From: Saccharopolyspora indica
GTDB taxonomy: Bacteria; Actinomycetota; Actinomycetes; Mycobacteriales; Pseudonocardiaceae
Length of the DNA: 64,000 nt
Assembly: GCF_027853965.1 (NCBI RefSeq)
Contig: NZ_JAQGLB010000019.1
Coordinates: 115,810 to 179,809 of the forward strand
Direction: 5' to 3'
The translations under genes were made by a program, and so were the position numbers. The notes below the pieces were generated by a model. The model did no database searches. It had not been told where the DNA came from and worked only from the letters and a program-made list of their open reading frames with translations. Within the stretch, counting starts at the first letter, position 1; each line of letters opens with the position of its first letter. Below are positions 8,701 to 16,523 of this stretch, piece by piece.

Positions 8701-9250
8701 CCGGGTCTTCCGGAGTCCCCTGCTCCGCGGAGTCGCTCTCCGATTCCTCGGCAGCACCCTGACCAGCGCCGTCCGCCGCTTCGCCATCGGTCGGCTCGGC
8801 GGGAGCTTCCGCGTCGGCGGGCTCCGCAGCCTCGTCCTCGGCGTCCGGGAGGTTGCCCGCGACGCGCTTCGAGGCGCTCGCGTCCTCGCGCTCGGCGGTC
8901 TGCGACCGAGCGGTCTCGGGCTCGTCCCCGACGGTCTGCAACCGGGTGGTCTCCCGCTCGGCCTCGACGGTCTGGAGCCGGGTCGTTTCCGCCTCCGGCT
9001 CGGCCAGCGCACCCGACACGCGCTTCGACACCGCGGCTGTGCGCTTCGTCTCAGCTCCGTCCGCCTGCTCGGCGGCTTCCGCGGTGCGATCGGGTTCTGG
9101 TGGGGTGGTGTCCGACGCCTCCGGGGCGGGGGCTTCCGCAGGTCGGTTCGGCGATGACGCAGCGGTTGGGCTTGGGCTCTCGTTGTCCGACGACGACGCC
9201 CGAGCGCCGGTTTCGGCCACCTCACCCCGGTTGTTCTGGGGTTCGGGCAC
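5738..9250 (-). CDS. dacB: D-alanyl-D-alanine carboxypeptidase/endopeptidase (PBP4 type) with giant disordered N-terminus
   Basis: Low-molecular-mass penicillin-binding protein that trims peptidoglycan stem peptides outside the membrane. The C-terminal ~430 residues hold all three active-site motifs: S820-T-G-K823, S998-D-N1000 and K1116-T-G1118. A single membrane segment (about residues 722-742, after basic KRSRK) anchors it. The first ~720 residues are predicted cytoplasmic and disordered, rich in Ala, Glu, Asp, Ser and Pro. They contain tandem SGDAA-type repeats (about 258-284), a set of T-Q-x-hydrophobic motifs (T492, T510, T527, T545, T581, T596), and proline-rich F-x-GL-x-AP repeats (about 615-690). 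The GTG start at 9250 has a strong GGAGGAG site. The mycobacterial homologue is only about 460 residues, so this extension is exceptional. The tail may be a phosphorylation or scaffold platform, which is an inference. Confidence 0.93.
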   Translation of the reverse strand: MPEPQNNRGEVAETGARASSSDNESPSPTAASSPNRPAEAPAPEASDTTPPEPDRTAEAAEQADGAETKRTAAVSKRVSGALAEPEAETTRLQTVEAERETTRLQTVGDEPETARSQTAEREDASASKRVAGNLPDAEDEAAEPADAEAPAEPTDGEAADGAGQGAAEESESDSAEQGTPEDPEPADQDGAADSAEEPSPAESADQGEDEPAEAPASAADQDDSAEGRTVTGRVTGTVDVGGAEPERAEEPPQAAVESGDAAESGDAAVSGDAAGSGDAADSGDEPAPDAAPEEEQPAESSEAADDESATDDGAAASDVSAGEQPDAEASPGSAVDQPDADEADSTSDESATDAEAVEQPDAAEESVAEAATSIDSAGEQADGVAESAADEPSAEKADEQAPPEDASEQDVDEKSDAAADDAAETVSVSVVPADEKPAEQAPSDSADEQPVSWPADDAAPAEEAAEEPEPDDDAEDGPTGPVVPPPTAVEQTQQFKPITDAPPPAAVEQTQTIGRVEAAEVERVDSTQQMPRVPAAPEERPAESTQLIAKVPAETEVERTTRLELSDLAELRKPADPGPATQRIPVVPPVAPAERTQQFARPDFSAPRPASPADFAGLAAPAASPGEAAGLDAPTASPGDFPGLSAPTASPDDFAGLTAPHAKPPQGPPPVAAPEDFAGLRAQPARIEPPHAATSDDFAGRAQPQHVGQAQPAAPAKRSRKGLIAVAAAVVVLLAAGIGFGPQLLMQAQIEDPPPPVRLDPSIKPLAQDAPQPTPSGVEAVLAGPLSNPALGTLAGTVRDARTGQVLWSQTPDQALLPASTGKLLAMSAALLVLDHDQRLTTKVVRGNEPGSVVLVGGGDVTLSTLPPGKESVYPGAARFDDLIQQVREATGGNVTSVQLDTGRYQAPKLAKGWLPGDVRAGMMAPMEPVMLNGGRDDPTQEYSPRTEQPARQAAQRLADAFGATVGGEVSAPGNGEVLGQVQSPTVQEMVDIAMLHSDNMLAEVLAHEVAIATGHFPSFEGSWQAVRKVLADHGFDVSGTEMADGSGLSVDDRATPKLLAELLTTATTEASPEGGLPPQAAKLRGLLTGLPVAGGSGSLQGRYGSSDGRGWVRAKTGTLTGVNSLAGTVVTKDGRLLVFALMSNGSGTPDEGRKALDAVTGALHSCGCR

Positions 9251-9396
9251 GTGCTCCTCCTCGACGGATCGCCAGCCTGCCAGATTGCGAGCTCCCGCAC
9301 TGCGGTGGGGCTCGGTGCGCTGCCGTGGTCCACACTAGACGTGGCCGCGCACCGGAGCGGGCGGCTGCATCCGACGCAAGACGAGTGAGGAACCGC

Positions 9397-9885
9397 GTGG
9401 ACTTCGACGTCACGATCGAGATCCCCAAGGGGAACCGGAACAAGTACGAGGTGGACCACGAGACGGGGCGGATCCGCCTCGACCGCACGCTGTTCACCGC
9501 CACCCAGTACCCGGCCGACTACGGGTTCATCGAGGACACCCTCGGCGAGGACGGCGACCCGTTGGACGCGCTGGTGCTGGTCCAGGAGCCGACCTTCCCG
9601 GGCTGCCTGATCAAGTCGCGCGCCATCGGCATGTTCCGGATGCGGGACGAGAAGGGCGGCGACGACAAGGTCATCTGCGTGCCCTCGGACGACCCGCGCC
9701 AGGAGCACCTCCGCGACATCCACCACCTCTCCGAGTTCTACCGGCTGGAGATCCAGCACTTCTTCGAGGTGTACAAGGACCTGGAACCGGGCAAGAGCGT
9801 GGAAGGCGCGACCTGGGTCGGCCGCACGGAGGCCGAAGAGGAGATCAAGCGCTCGTACGAGCGGCTCAAGGAGCAGGGTCACTGA
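9397..9885 (+). CDS. ppa: Inorganic diphosphatase (soluble, family I)
   Basis: Hydrolyses pyrophosphate to phosphate in the cytoplasm and so drives biosynthetic reactions. The 162-residue product shows the family I signature in EDGDPLDALVLV with its metal-binding aspartates. The active-site tyrosine/lysine region KYEVDHETGRIRLDR and PADYGFIEDT are also present. The start is GTG at 9397 (VDFDVTIEIPKG) after GTGAGGA. It is divergent from dacB with a 146-bp shared promoter region, the same arrangement as in mycobacteria, and ends in a strong hairpin at 9897-9941. A second, membrane-bound pyrophosphatase (hppA) is encoded near 52000. Confidence 0.97.
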   Translation: MDFDVTIEIPKGNRNKYEVDHETGRIRLDRTLFTATQYPADYGFIEDTLGEDGDPLDALVLVQEPTFPGCLIKSRAIGMFRMRDEKGGDDKVICVPSDDPRQEHLRDIHHLSEFYRLEIQHFFEVYKDLEPGKSVEGATWVGRTEAEEEIKRSYERLKEQGH

Positions 9886-9896
9886 AACCCGGCCCG

Positions 9897-9941
9897 CAAA
9901 ACGAGCCCTCCCCGCTTCGCGCGAGGGAGGGCTTTGTTTTG
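9897..9941. terminator. Terminator downstream of ppa
   Basis: Stem AGCCCTCCC/GGGAGGGCT with flanking CAAAAC and GTTTTG around a short GC-rich loop. It begins 12 bp past the ppa stop and has a T-rich 3' arm (TTTGTTTTG). Confidence 0.85.
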
Positions 9942-9949
9942 CCCCGAGG

Positions 9950-9991
9950 TTGTCCACAACCCTGGGGATAACTCGTCCCGCCTGTGGACAA
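9950..9991. promoter_or_regulatory. Inverted pair of DnaA-box sequences
   Basis: TTGTCCACA at 9950-9958 and its exact complement TGTGGACAA at 9983-9991 match the actinobacterial DnaA-box consensus. They lie between ppa and a small membrane protein gene, and part of another box-like TGTGGA follows at once. No dnaA or dnaN gene is nearby, so this is not the replication origin on present evidence. Confidence 0.55.
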
Positions 9992-10007
9992 CTCTGTGGA
10001 ATCCCTC

Positions 10008-10250
10008 TCAGCGCGGCCTCGGCACCTGCCCGAGCGGCGTGCCGTCGACCCGGCGCAGCACCACCACCGGAACCGTCGAAGCGTGCTTCCCGCTGCCCGG
10101 CGTGAACCGCTCGCGCTCCGGGCGCCGCTGGTAGAACCAGGCCAGTTCGGTCCGCGCCCGGGCCACCGCCCGGCGCCGGAGCAGGTACCTGCGGGCTCCG
10201 GGCACGGCGAGCACCAGCCCCACCGCGACCACTGCCATCGACCACAACAT
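10008..10250 (-). CDS. Small single-pass membrane protein
   Basis: The 80-residue product has one N-terminal membrane segment (AVVAVGLVLAVPGARRYLL) followed by a basic cytoplasmic-type region and a short C-terminal domain (VPVVVLRRVDGTPLG). ATG at 10250 follows a good GGGAGGGAA site. I do not recognise the family. The gene converges on ppa and shares the terminator region at 9897-9941. Confidence 0.65.
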   Translation of the reverse strand: MLWSMAVVAVGLVLAVPGARRYLLRRRAVARARTELAWFYQRRPERERFTPGSGKHASTVPVVVLRRVDGTPLGQVPRPR

Positions 10251-10429
10251 CGCGTTCCCTCCCGTCGCGGAGGGAAATGCGCGAGCAGCCGGGTCATGAT
10301 GCCGCCCGGCAGCACTCCACCCGTTCGGCCCAGCGCCGGTTCACGCGTTCAGCCCAGTCGAATACCCGAATTCCGGGGCATTTCCGGCAAAGCGCCACGT
10401 CTGATCCACTGTGGACAGCCAGGAAGCGG

Positions 10430-10461
10430 CGATGGCCCTCGCGGGGTCGCGAGGGCCATCG
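10430..10461. terminator. Hairpin downstream of a secreted-protein gene
   Basis: Perfect 13-bp arms (CGATGGCCCTCGC at 10430-10442 and complement at 10449-10461) enclose a 6-base loop. It lies 138 bp beyond the stop of the minus-strand secreted-protein gene ending at 10599. Confidence 0.65.
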
Positions 10462-10598
10462 AGTCTTCGCTCGGGGGTGCTACCGGCGTCGGCCGGTCCG
10501 ACACCGCGCCCGCCGATCGGGCAGCGCGGGTTTCGGGGCCGCCCTGGGCACTGCGGGCGTTCCGGCGCGGGCGGAGGCGCCCGGTCCGCCGCGGTGGA

Positions 10599-11309
10599 TC
10601 AGCTGCCGAGCTGGTTGACGCCGCCGAGCGGGCCGTGGGCGAGCAGGTCGTTGACCTTCTCGCCGGTACCGGCCGGGAGGACGTCCGGGGTCGCGCGGCC
10701 GACCGGCACGGCCTGCGGCAGGCCACCGGTCAGGTCGCTGGCCACGCCGGTGATGCCTTCAGCGGCGCCCAGCAGGTCGCCGGTGCGGCCCAGCGGGGTC
10801 GTGCCGACCACGCCGTTGACGGTCTCGCCGACCACGTTCACGTCCTGCGCGGGCAGCTGCGCGGGCTTGGTCTGCGGGCCGCTCGGCTGGAGCTGGTCCA
10901 GCGTCGGGGCGACGCCGGTCGGCAGCATCTGGTCCACGCCGCTGCGGCCCGCGGGCAGGGTCTGCCCGGCCGGGACGACGTTGCCGACCGGCAGGCCGCC
11001 GAGGGTCTTGCCCGCGAGGTTGCCGACCACGTCGCCCTGCGTCAGCCCGGCCAGGGCGCCACCGGCGAGGCCGCCGACCTGGTCGCCGCTGCGACCGGAG
11101 AGCTGCTTGCCCAGCGGAACCACGTCGCCGACGGTCTGCTGCGCGGAGTGCAGCGTGCCCGCGGCGTGGAACGCGGTCTGCGCGAGGTTGTTGTCCGTGG
11201 GCAGTTCGGCGGGCAGCTGCGGGGTTTCGGCGTTCGCGGCGCCGGCGAAGCCAACGGCACCGGCACCGCTGACCAGAACTGCGGCCGCGGCCGTAAGGGT
11301 GCGCTTCAT
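10599..11309 (-). CDS. Secreted protein of unknown function
   Basis: The 236-residue product starts with a clear signal peptide (MKRTLTAAAAVLVSG, probable cleavage after AANA near residue 27). The mature part is rich in Gly, Val, Pro and Leu with loosely repeated units such as TPLGRTGDLLG, VVPLGKQLSG and LAGKTLGGLP, and has no cysteines or catalytic motif. GAGAGGAG precedes the ATG at 11309. The composition resembles low-complexity exported proteins of Pseudonocardiaceae; I do not assign a function. Confidence 0.75.
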   Translation of the reverse strand: MKRTLTAAAAVLVSGAGAVGFAGAANAETPQLPAELPTDNNLAQTAFHAAGTLHSAQQTVGDVVPLGKQLSGRSGDQVGGLAGGALAGLTQGDVVGNLAGKTLGGLPVGNVVPAGQTLPAGRSGVDQMLPTGVAPTLDQLQPSGPQTKPAQLPAQDVNVVGETVNGVVGTTPLGRTGDLLGAAEGITGVASDLTGGLPQAVPVGRATPDVLPAGTGEKVNDLLAHGPLGGVNQLGS

Positions 11310-11473
11310 CGCAATGCTCCTCTCTGCACAGGCCGACTTCCTGTGTCCGCGGCGGAGATTACGGAAGGATCAACCTCCACTATTCAGCGATCACGCAAGT
11401 GGGAAATGTAAACACCGAGTGACCGAATCACCGTTCAAGTGCCCCACTTTCGAGCGATATGGCGTGACCGCGA

Positions 11474-12286
11474 CTACTGGCCGGGCGCGTCGGTCGCTGC
11501 CGACGGCAACCGCCGCACCTGCTCGGCCCGCAGCGCGTCCACCGCATCGGCGAACTCCGCGTACGCCTCGCGCTCGCCGTCGAACCGGCGGTACCGGCCG
11601 ACCCGCAGCTCCACCGATTCGTACTCCCGCTCCAGGGCGTCCGCGGTCTGCCGCAACGCCTGCGCGCGATCCCGGTACTTGGCGTACCCGGCGAAGGCCG
11701 CGGCCACCGCGACCAGCAGGCTCAGCACCGCCGCCACCCAGCGAACGTCCACAACGGACATGGCGGTCGCGGTCACCGCGGCGGCCACTATCGAACCGCC
11801 CACCACCACGGTCTGCAGGGCGTTGTCCTTCCACCGGTCGCGCCGGGCCTCGCCGCGGTAGCGCTCGATCAGCTCGGGGAGCTGCGCGCGGTAGCGCTTG
11901 TGCGCGGCCAGCAGATCCCCGTCGCCCAGTTCGTCCAGCAGGTGCTCGCGGTAGCCGTGCTCCAGCGCACGCAGTTCTGACTCCACCGCGCGAACCCTAA
12001 AGTGCTGCCGGTAGACGAACTTCGCCGACACCGCGGCCGAGGCGACCGCCAGCGCGAACACCACCGCGGCCGGGGCGGCGATGCCCCATAACGCCAGCGC
12101 GACCACTCCGAGCACGACCAGCAGCAGGTTTCCGGGCACGGCCCAGAGCAGCAGCAACCGCTGGACCATCCGGTTGCGGTAGAGCTGCTCGGAACGCTCG
12201 GCGATCCGTCGGTCCCAGTCCGCGGGCCGGTGCTCTCCGGAGAGCACCCCGCCGCCGACGATGCCGGCTGTGTCCACTCGCTCCAT
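11474..12286 (-). CDS. SLATT/DUF4231-like four-helix membrane protein
   Basis: The product of about 270 residues has two pairs of membrane helices (around LLLLWAVPGNLLLVVLGVV and VVVGGSIVAAAVTATA, each followed by a second helix). These are separated by and followed by amphipathic, probably coiled-coil segments. The C-terminal half (RDRWKDNALQ, then YAKYRDRAQALRQTADALEREYE) resembles DUF4231/SLATT proteins, a 2-TM class proposed elsewhere to form pores in bacterial conflict systems. The start (MERVDTAG) follows AAGGATA. No SMODS, SLOG or nucleotide-sensor gene is adjacent, so a defence role is only a possibility. Confidence 0.65.
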   Translation of the reverse strand: MERVDTAGIVGGGVLSGEHRPADWDRRIAERSEQLYRNRMVQRLLLLWAVPGNLLLVVLGVVALALWGIAAPAAVVFALAVASAAVSAKFVYRQHFRVRAVESELRALEHGYREHLLDELGDGDLLAAHKRYRAQLPELIERYRGEARRDRWKDNALQTVVVGGSIVAAAVTATAMSVVDVRWVAAVLSLLVAVAAAFAGYAKYRDRAQALRQTADALEREYESVELRVGRYRRFDGEREAYAEFADAVDALRAEQVRRLPSAATDAPGQ

Positions 12287-12544
12287 CACTATCCTTCCAG
12301 CGCGTTGATGCGATCGAAGTAGCTCCCGGAGCACCACGACAATCGGCCAGGAGGGTGATGGAATCTTCGGCCTTCCGGACCACTTCCGGCTGCGCCGGGT
12401 GATCGCCGCTGGGCTCGCAGGTCGATCGCCGCGCGATACTCCGCAGTGATAACAGCGGGTGGCGCGATCTCCGGCGGCGCGACCGGCTCCGGGCCTGCCA
12501 CTGTGGCAGCGCCCGCCGCGCACCGCGCAACCGGGTCCGGCGGA

Positions 12545-13090
12545 TCAGCCGAGCAATTCGGCGTCGCGCTCGGCGTAGAACCGCACCGGATCGACGGGCA
12601 CGCCCGCGACGTCCAGCTGGAAGTGCAGGTGCGGTCCGGTGGATTCGCCGCGATCGCCCATCGTCGCGATCACCTCACCGGCCCGCACGGATTGCCCGAC
12701 CGCCACGAATCCGGCGTCGATGTGGCCGTAGGTGGAAATGACGTCGTGCGGGTGCTCGATCCTGATCCACAGGCCGTATCCGCTCGCCGGGCCGAAATCG
12801 ATGACGACTCCCGCCGAAGCGGCCCGGATCGGCGTTCCCACCTCGTTGGCCACGTCGACGCCGTGGTGCACCGATCCCCACCGCTCGCCGAAGCCGCTGC
12901 TGATCTCGCCCTCGGTCGGCGCCACCCACTCCTCGTCCGGCGCAGGCCGCGGAGCAGCGAAGTACGCCGCGGGGGCGGTGCGCGCGGCGGGCGCGGGGAC
13001 GGCGGCGGACAGGTCGGTGGCGACACCGCCGACGCTGACCGCGAACAGGACGGTGAGACCGCCGAGCGCGGTCCTCTCTGGAATTGCCAT
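12545..13090 (-). CDS. M23-family peptidase, secreted
   Basis: Zinc endopeptidase of the LytM/lysostaphin type that cleaves peptidoglycan cross-bridges or acts as an amidase activator. The 181-residue product has an N-terminal signal or anchor (residues ~8-30), a short Pro/Ala-rich linker, and an M23 domain with the metal motifs H-x3-D (HHGVDVA) and H-x-H (HLHFQLD). ATG at 13090 has a strong GGGAGGAG site. It carries no LysM or coiled-coil domain. Confidence 0.88.
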   Translation of the reverse strand: MAIPERTALGGLTVLFAVSVGGVATDLSAAVPAPAARTAPAAYFAAPRPAPDEEWVAPTEGEISSGFGERWGSVHHGVDVANEVGTPIRAASAGVVIDFGPASGYGLWIRIEHPHDVISTYGHIDAGFVAVGQSVRAGEVIATMGDRGESTGPHLHFQLDVAGVPVDPVRFYAERDAELLG

Positions 13091-13544
13091 CGGATTCCAC
13101 TCCTCCCGCCATCCGCCGCACCGGGCGGTGGCCGGGCTGAATTGGCGCTGGCGCCGAATTCCGTTTCGATCCGGCGCGGGGCAGCCCGGGGAGATTCCAG
13201 CCGAGGAGCTCCGGCGGTGCATTCCGGAATGGCCCGATGGCATGACCCACTCCGTTTTCCGGGACTCGTCCGGACGACTCCGGAAGTCCGCCACAAGAAA
13301 GCGCCGCGAACACCGAGAGTCCACAGTGGTCGCGATTATCGGTGAACCGGACCGGCCCGGAATCCGAAGACCGTTCCACTCCTCACGGACGGTGCCGACC
13401 GGACGCGAGAACCCGGATTCACCCCGCTGCCTCGCCGAAACTCACCGGATCGAGCTAACTGCTCCGGCCCGCTCCAGCAGTCGATCACGTGAGCGCGCGA
13501 TATCCGCCGGTTCCACTCGAACGAGTGACTAAGCAAGGCGGCTG
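13091..13544. other. Gene-free stretch upstream of the M23 peptidase gene
   Basis: This stretch of 454 bp has lower GC than its surroundings, with repeated CCGGAAT/GATTCC words. The open frames across it show poor codon bias and no ribosome binding site. It probably holds the M23 peptidase promoter. I see no other feature. Confidence 0.5.
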
Positions 13545-14141
13545 CTACTGCGAGCGATCACTCTCCCGCTCGAACCGCCGCAGCCGCCTGCCGGCGACCC
13601 GGTCCCCGGCCTCGGCCATCGCGCGGACGTCCGCCACCCTGCCGAACCGGAGCAGCTGAGCGATCCGCTCGGAGTGAGCGCTCCACCCGAGCTCGGGATC
13701 GAGCTCCGCGGCCGCCAGCTCCGCGAGCCCGGCATCGACCTCACCCCGGCGGAGGTGCAGCTGCGCCAGCCACAACCGGGCGCTCGGGAACTCATCGGCC
13801 TCGGCGCGCAGCTGGTCGACGCGATCGGTGCGGAACAGCAGCTCCATCAACGTCGTGAACGCGCGACCGTCACCGTCCCGCGCCAAGATCCGCAGGTCGT
13901 CGAGGCGATCCCCGTCCACCAGGATCTCGATCAACCGGATGAAGGCGCACCGATCGCCGTCCCCGAAACCGAGTTCGCGCAACCGCACCTCATCGCCGGC
14001 GGCTTCGAGCTGATCCATCACCCGCGCACAGGAGGAAGCCGCCTCGGACGTGCCGTGAACGTCGTACCGATGAGCGGCCCCGTAGTACGACCACCCTGCC
14101 CACTGATCGGCATCATCGGCGCAGTAGCGGCGCTGCGACAC
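13545..14141 (-). CDS. Hypothetical protein with helical repeats
   Basis: The 198-residue protein has no signal peptide and is rich in Arg, Asp, Glu and Leu. It contains repeated helix-pair-like units such as LIEILVDGDRLDDLRILARDGD and LMELLFRTDRVDQLRAEAD, resembling TPR/HEAT-like solenoids of actinobacterial hypotheticals. The GTG start at 14141 follows GGGAGGGG. I do not recognise a named family. Confidence 0.65.
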   Translation of the reverse strand: MSQRRYCADDADQWAGWSYYGAAHRYDVHGTSEAASSCARVMDQLEAAGDEVRLRELGFGDGDRCAFIRLIEILVDGDRLDDLRILARDGDGRAFTTLMELLFRTDRVDQLRAEADEFPSARLWLAQLHLRRGEVDAGLAELAAAELDPELGWSAHSERIAQLLRFGRVADVRAMAEAGDRVAGRRLRRFERESDRSQ

Positions 14142-14230
14142 GTTCCCCTCCCGAAGCCGGTGCCACCACGATACGCACGCACCTGCACCAGAACTTCAGC
14201 CGAGCCGGGGACGTTCCGCCTGCACAGTGA

Positions 14231-14274
14231 CCGTGAGCGTTTTGTGGGGCTATAACACCACAAAACGCTCACGG
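14231..14274. terminator. Perfect 17-bp-arm hairpin downstream of the yceI-like gene
   Basis: Arms CCGTGAGCGTTTTGTGG (14231-14247) and its exact complement (14258-14274) surround a 10-base loop. It lies 43 bp past the stop of the minus-strand YceI-like gene. The CGTGAGCG motif recurs in the hairpin at 23844-23877. Confidence 0.75.
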
Positions 14275-14317
14275 CACCTGACCAGCAACGGCGGAACCGA
14301 TAGCAGTGGTGAGAGCG

Positions 14318-14863
14318 TCACTCCGCCGGTTCGACGAACTGGACGTCGAGCTGGATCTTGACGACGTCGCCCAGGATCGCCTCGCCCGCGCCGAAGCCGA
14401 TGCCGAAGTCGCTGCGCCGGATCTGCCCGGTCGCCTCGAACCCGGCGTGCCTGCTGCCGTCGAAGACGTCCTCGACGCCGCCGAACTCCACGGCGAAGCT
14501 GATCTGCCGGGTCACCTCGCCGATGGTGAGCTCGCCGTCGAGGGTCCAGTCCTCGCCGTCGCCGCGGATGCCGGTGGAGCGGAAGGACATGGTGGGGCGC
14601 TTCTCGACGTCGAGCATGTCATTGGCGAGCACGTGCGCATCGCGGTCGGCGTTGCCGGTGTCGATGGAGGCGAGCTCGACGGTCGCGGTGATCGCGCTGT
14701 CCGCCAGCGACTCCCCGACGACGAGTTCGGCGTCGAACGCGGTGAACCGGCCGCGCACCTTCGACACCCCGAGGTGCCGGATCGCGAAGCCGACCGAGGA
14801 GTGCAACGAGTCGAGCGCCCAGCGGCCGGCGATGAGCGGGAGTGCATTGGTTCGAGTGGTCAT
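14318..14863 (-). CDS. YceI family protein
   Basis: Lipocalin-like beta-barrel of the YceI family, which binds polyisoprenoid or similar lipids. The 181-residue product matches the family over its full length: WALDSLHSSVGFAIRHLGVSKVRG at the N-terminus, then DAHVLANDMLDVEKRPTMSF, and a C-terminal GFGAGEAILGDVVKIQLDVQF. It has no signal peptide, as is usual for the cytoplasmic actinobacterial versions. It is divergent from an XRE regulator with a 101-bp spacer, so that regulator may control it. Confidence 0.92.
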   Translation of the reverse strand: MTTRTNALPLIAGRWALDSLHSSVGFAIRHLGVSKVRGRFTAFDAELVVGESLADSAITATVELASIDTGNADRDAHVLANDMLDVEKRPTMSFRSTGIRGDGEDWTLDGELTIGEVTRQISFAVEFGGVEDVFDGSRHAGFEATGQIRRSDFGIGFGAGEAILGDVVKIQLDVQFVEPAE

Positions 14864-14964
14864 GCCGGAAACACTGCTGCTCCGGCCCGGCGCCGGGGAG
14901 ACCGCGCGGAGACTGGTCCTCCCAGGGACACCCTCCGCCCAGCAGGACGCGCTAGGTTCGAGCC

Positions 14965-15819
14965 GTGCGCGAGAACCAGTTCGGCGACTTCCTGCGGGCC
15001 CGCCGCGAAGCGGTGCAGCCCGCGGACGTGGGGCTGCCCACCGGGCAGCGGCGGCGCACGCCCGGGTTGCGGCGGTCCGAGCTGGCCATGCTGGCCGGGA
15101 TCAGCGTCGAGTACCTGACCAGGCTCGAGCAGGGCCGCGACCGCCACCCGTCGGCGGAGGTGCTGTCCGCGCTGGTCGGAGCGCTGCAGCTGTCGGTGTC
15201 CGACCGCGAGCAGCTGTGGGTGATCCTCGGCCACAACAAGCCGTCCGCGCTGTGCCCGAGCGTGGCCGAACCGCCGGTGCAGCAGGTGCGGCCGGGCGTG
15301 CGAGCGGTACTCGACCGCCTCGAACCGAGCCCCGCGCTGGTGATCAACCGCATCGGCGACGTGCTCGCCCGCACCGCCGGCTACCAGCGGCTGGCGGGCC
15401 CGCTCGGCGTCCTGGACGGCGAGCCGCCGAACCTGCCGCGCTACCTGTTCACCGATCCCCGCGCCCGCGACGCGCACCCGGACTGGCCGCTGCTCGCGGA
15501 CGCGCAGGCCAACCACCTCAAGCTCGGCTCCCACGAGCAGGACCCGCACTCGATGCAGCTGGTCGCGGAGCTGTCCGCGGTCGGCGCCGAGTTCACCGAC
15601 CGGTTCCGCAGGTCGCCCACCCCGGCGCTGCGCTCCGGGAAGGAGCGGTGGGTGCACCCGGAGGTCGGCGAGCTGCTGCTGGACTTCGAGATCATGGACC
15701 TGGCCGACCTGGACTCCCAGCGCCTGGTCGTCTACGTCCCGGGCGACGACGTGACCGCCCTGGCGCTCGACCGCCTCAACGGCCGCCACCCCGGAGCGCT
15801 GCGCGCCGTCTCAGGCTGA
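14965..15819 (+). CDS. XRE-family regulator with MmyB-like ligand-binding domain
   Basis: The 284-residue protein has an N-terminal helix-turn-helix (about residues 30-65: RRSELAMLAGISVEYLTRLEQG) and a C-terminal PAS-like MmyB ligand-binding domain (RIGDVLARTAGYQRLAGPL onward). This architecture is common for actinobacterial repressors that sit divergent from an enzyme gene; here the neighbour is the YceI gene. The start is GTG at 14965. Its 3' end overlaps the convergent TetR gene by 9 bp. Confidence 0.9.
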   Translation: MRENQFGDFLRARREAVQPADVGLPTGQRRRTPGLRRSELAMLAGISVEYLTRLEQGRDRHPSAEVLSALVGALQLSVSDREQLWVILGHNKPSALCPSVAEPPVQQVRPGVRAVLDRLEPSPALVINRIGDVLARTAGYQRLAGPLGVLDGEPPNLPRYLFTDPRARDAHPDWPLLADAQANHLKLGSHEQDPHSMQLVAELSAVGAEFTDRFRRSPTPALRSGKERWVHPEVGELLLDFEIMDLADLDSQRLVVYVPGDDVTALALDRLNGRHPGALRAVSG

Positions 15820-16446
15820 GCTGACCGAAACCTCCAGCACGCCGGGGACGGCGGCGAACACCTCTCGGACGCAGTCGGCGAGCTCGTCGCGGGTGTGCGC
15901 GCCCTCGCGCTGCAACCACAGTTCGAGTGCGCGGTGGAACGCGGCGATCGCCAGGTCCATGGCCAGCCGCGCGCGCAGGTCGACCTGGTCGGACAGGTCG
16001 AACCGCGCCCGCAGCACGTCGACGGCCTCGTTGGTGGTCCGCTCGCAGAACTGCTTGCCGTGCGCGTCGATGGACGGCATCCCGGCGGCGATCCGCCTGC
16101 TCAGCAGCAGCCGGTGCGCCCAGTCCTCGCCGGGCATCCCGGACAACGCGCTGAGCAGGGTCTCCTGCAGCACTTCGACCAGGGAGCGGCTGCCGGGCTC
16201 GCGCGATCCGAGGTCCGCGACGAAGGCCGTCCACATGTCCTCGACCGGGGCCAGCGCCACGTCCTCCTTGCCGCCGAAGTAGCGGAAGAACGTGGTCTTC
16301 GAGACCTCGACCGCCTCGCACAGCTCGTCGAGCGTGGTGCCGTCGAAGCCCTGCTCGGCGAACTTCGCCAGCGCGGTGTCGATCAAGGCCTGCCGGGTGC
16401 GCTGCTTCTTGCGCTCGCGCAGCGAGGCGGGTGGTGAGGTGCTCAT
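15811..16446 (-). CDS. TetR-family transcriptional regulator
   Basis: The 211-residue protein has an N-terminal TetR DNA-binding domain: RQALIDTALAKFAEQGFDGTTLDELCEAVEVSKTTFFRYF contains the HTH. A variable ligand domain follows. I chose ATG at 16446 (MSTSPPASL); an upstream ATG would add 16 residues across the divergent promoter. It is divergent from a quinone-reductase-like gene with a 77-bp spacer and is probably its repressor. Confidence 0.9.
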   Translation of the reverse strand: MSTSPPASLRERKKQRTRQALIDTALAKFAEQGFDGTTLDELCEAVEVSKTTFFRYFGGKEDVALAPVEDMWTAFVADLGSREPGSRSLVEVLQETLLSALSGMPGEDWAHRLLLSRRIAAGMPSIDAHGKQFCERTTNEAVDVLRARFDLSDQVDLRARLAMDLAIAAFHRALELWLQREGAHTRDELADCVREVFAAVPGVLEVSVSSA

Positions 16447-16523
16447 CACAAACAGTTTACCGCACACCGAACGTGACTCATAAACTTTCGGCACTCAGTA
16501 ACATTTTCTCTCCGGAGGTTCCC
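16447..16523. promoter_or_regulatory. Divergent promoter/operator between TetR and oxidoreductase genes
   Basis: This AT-rich 77-bp spacer contains an inverted pair AGTTTA (near 16454) and TAAACT (near 16480), and a GGAGG site for the rightward gene. The dyad is a candidate TetR operator; the half-site spacing is long, so this is tentative. Confidence 0.4.

Noticed and set aside
9950..9991. Replication origin
   Set aside because: There are only two DnaA boxes and no dnaA, dnaN or gyrase gene in the neighbourhood.
8560..10245. Minus-strand open frame of 561 codons spanning the dacB start and ppa
   Set aside because: It overlaps dacB in another frame and is antisense to ppa, both of which have strong family evidence.
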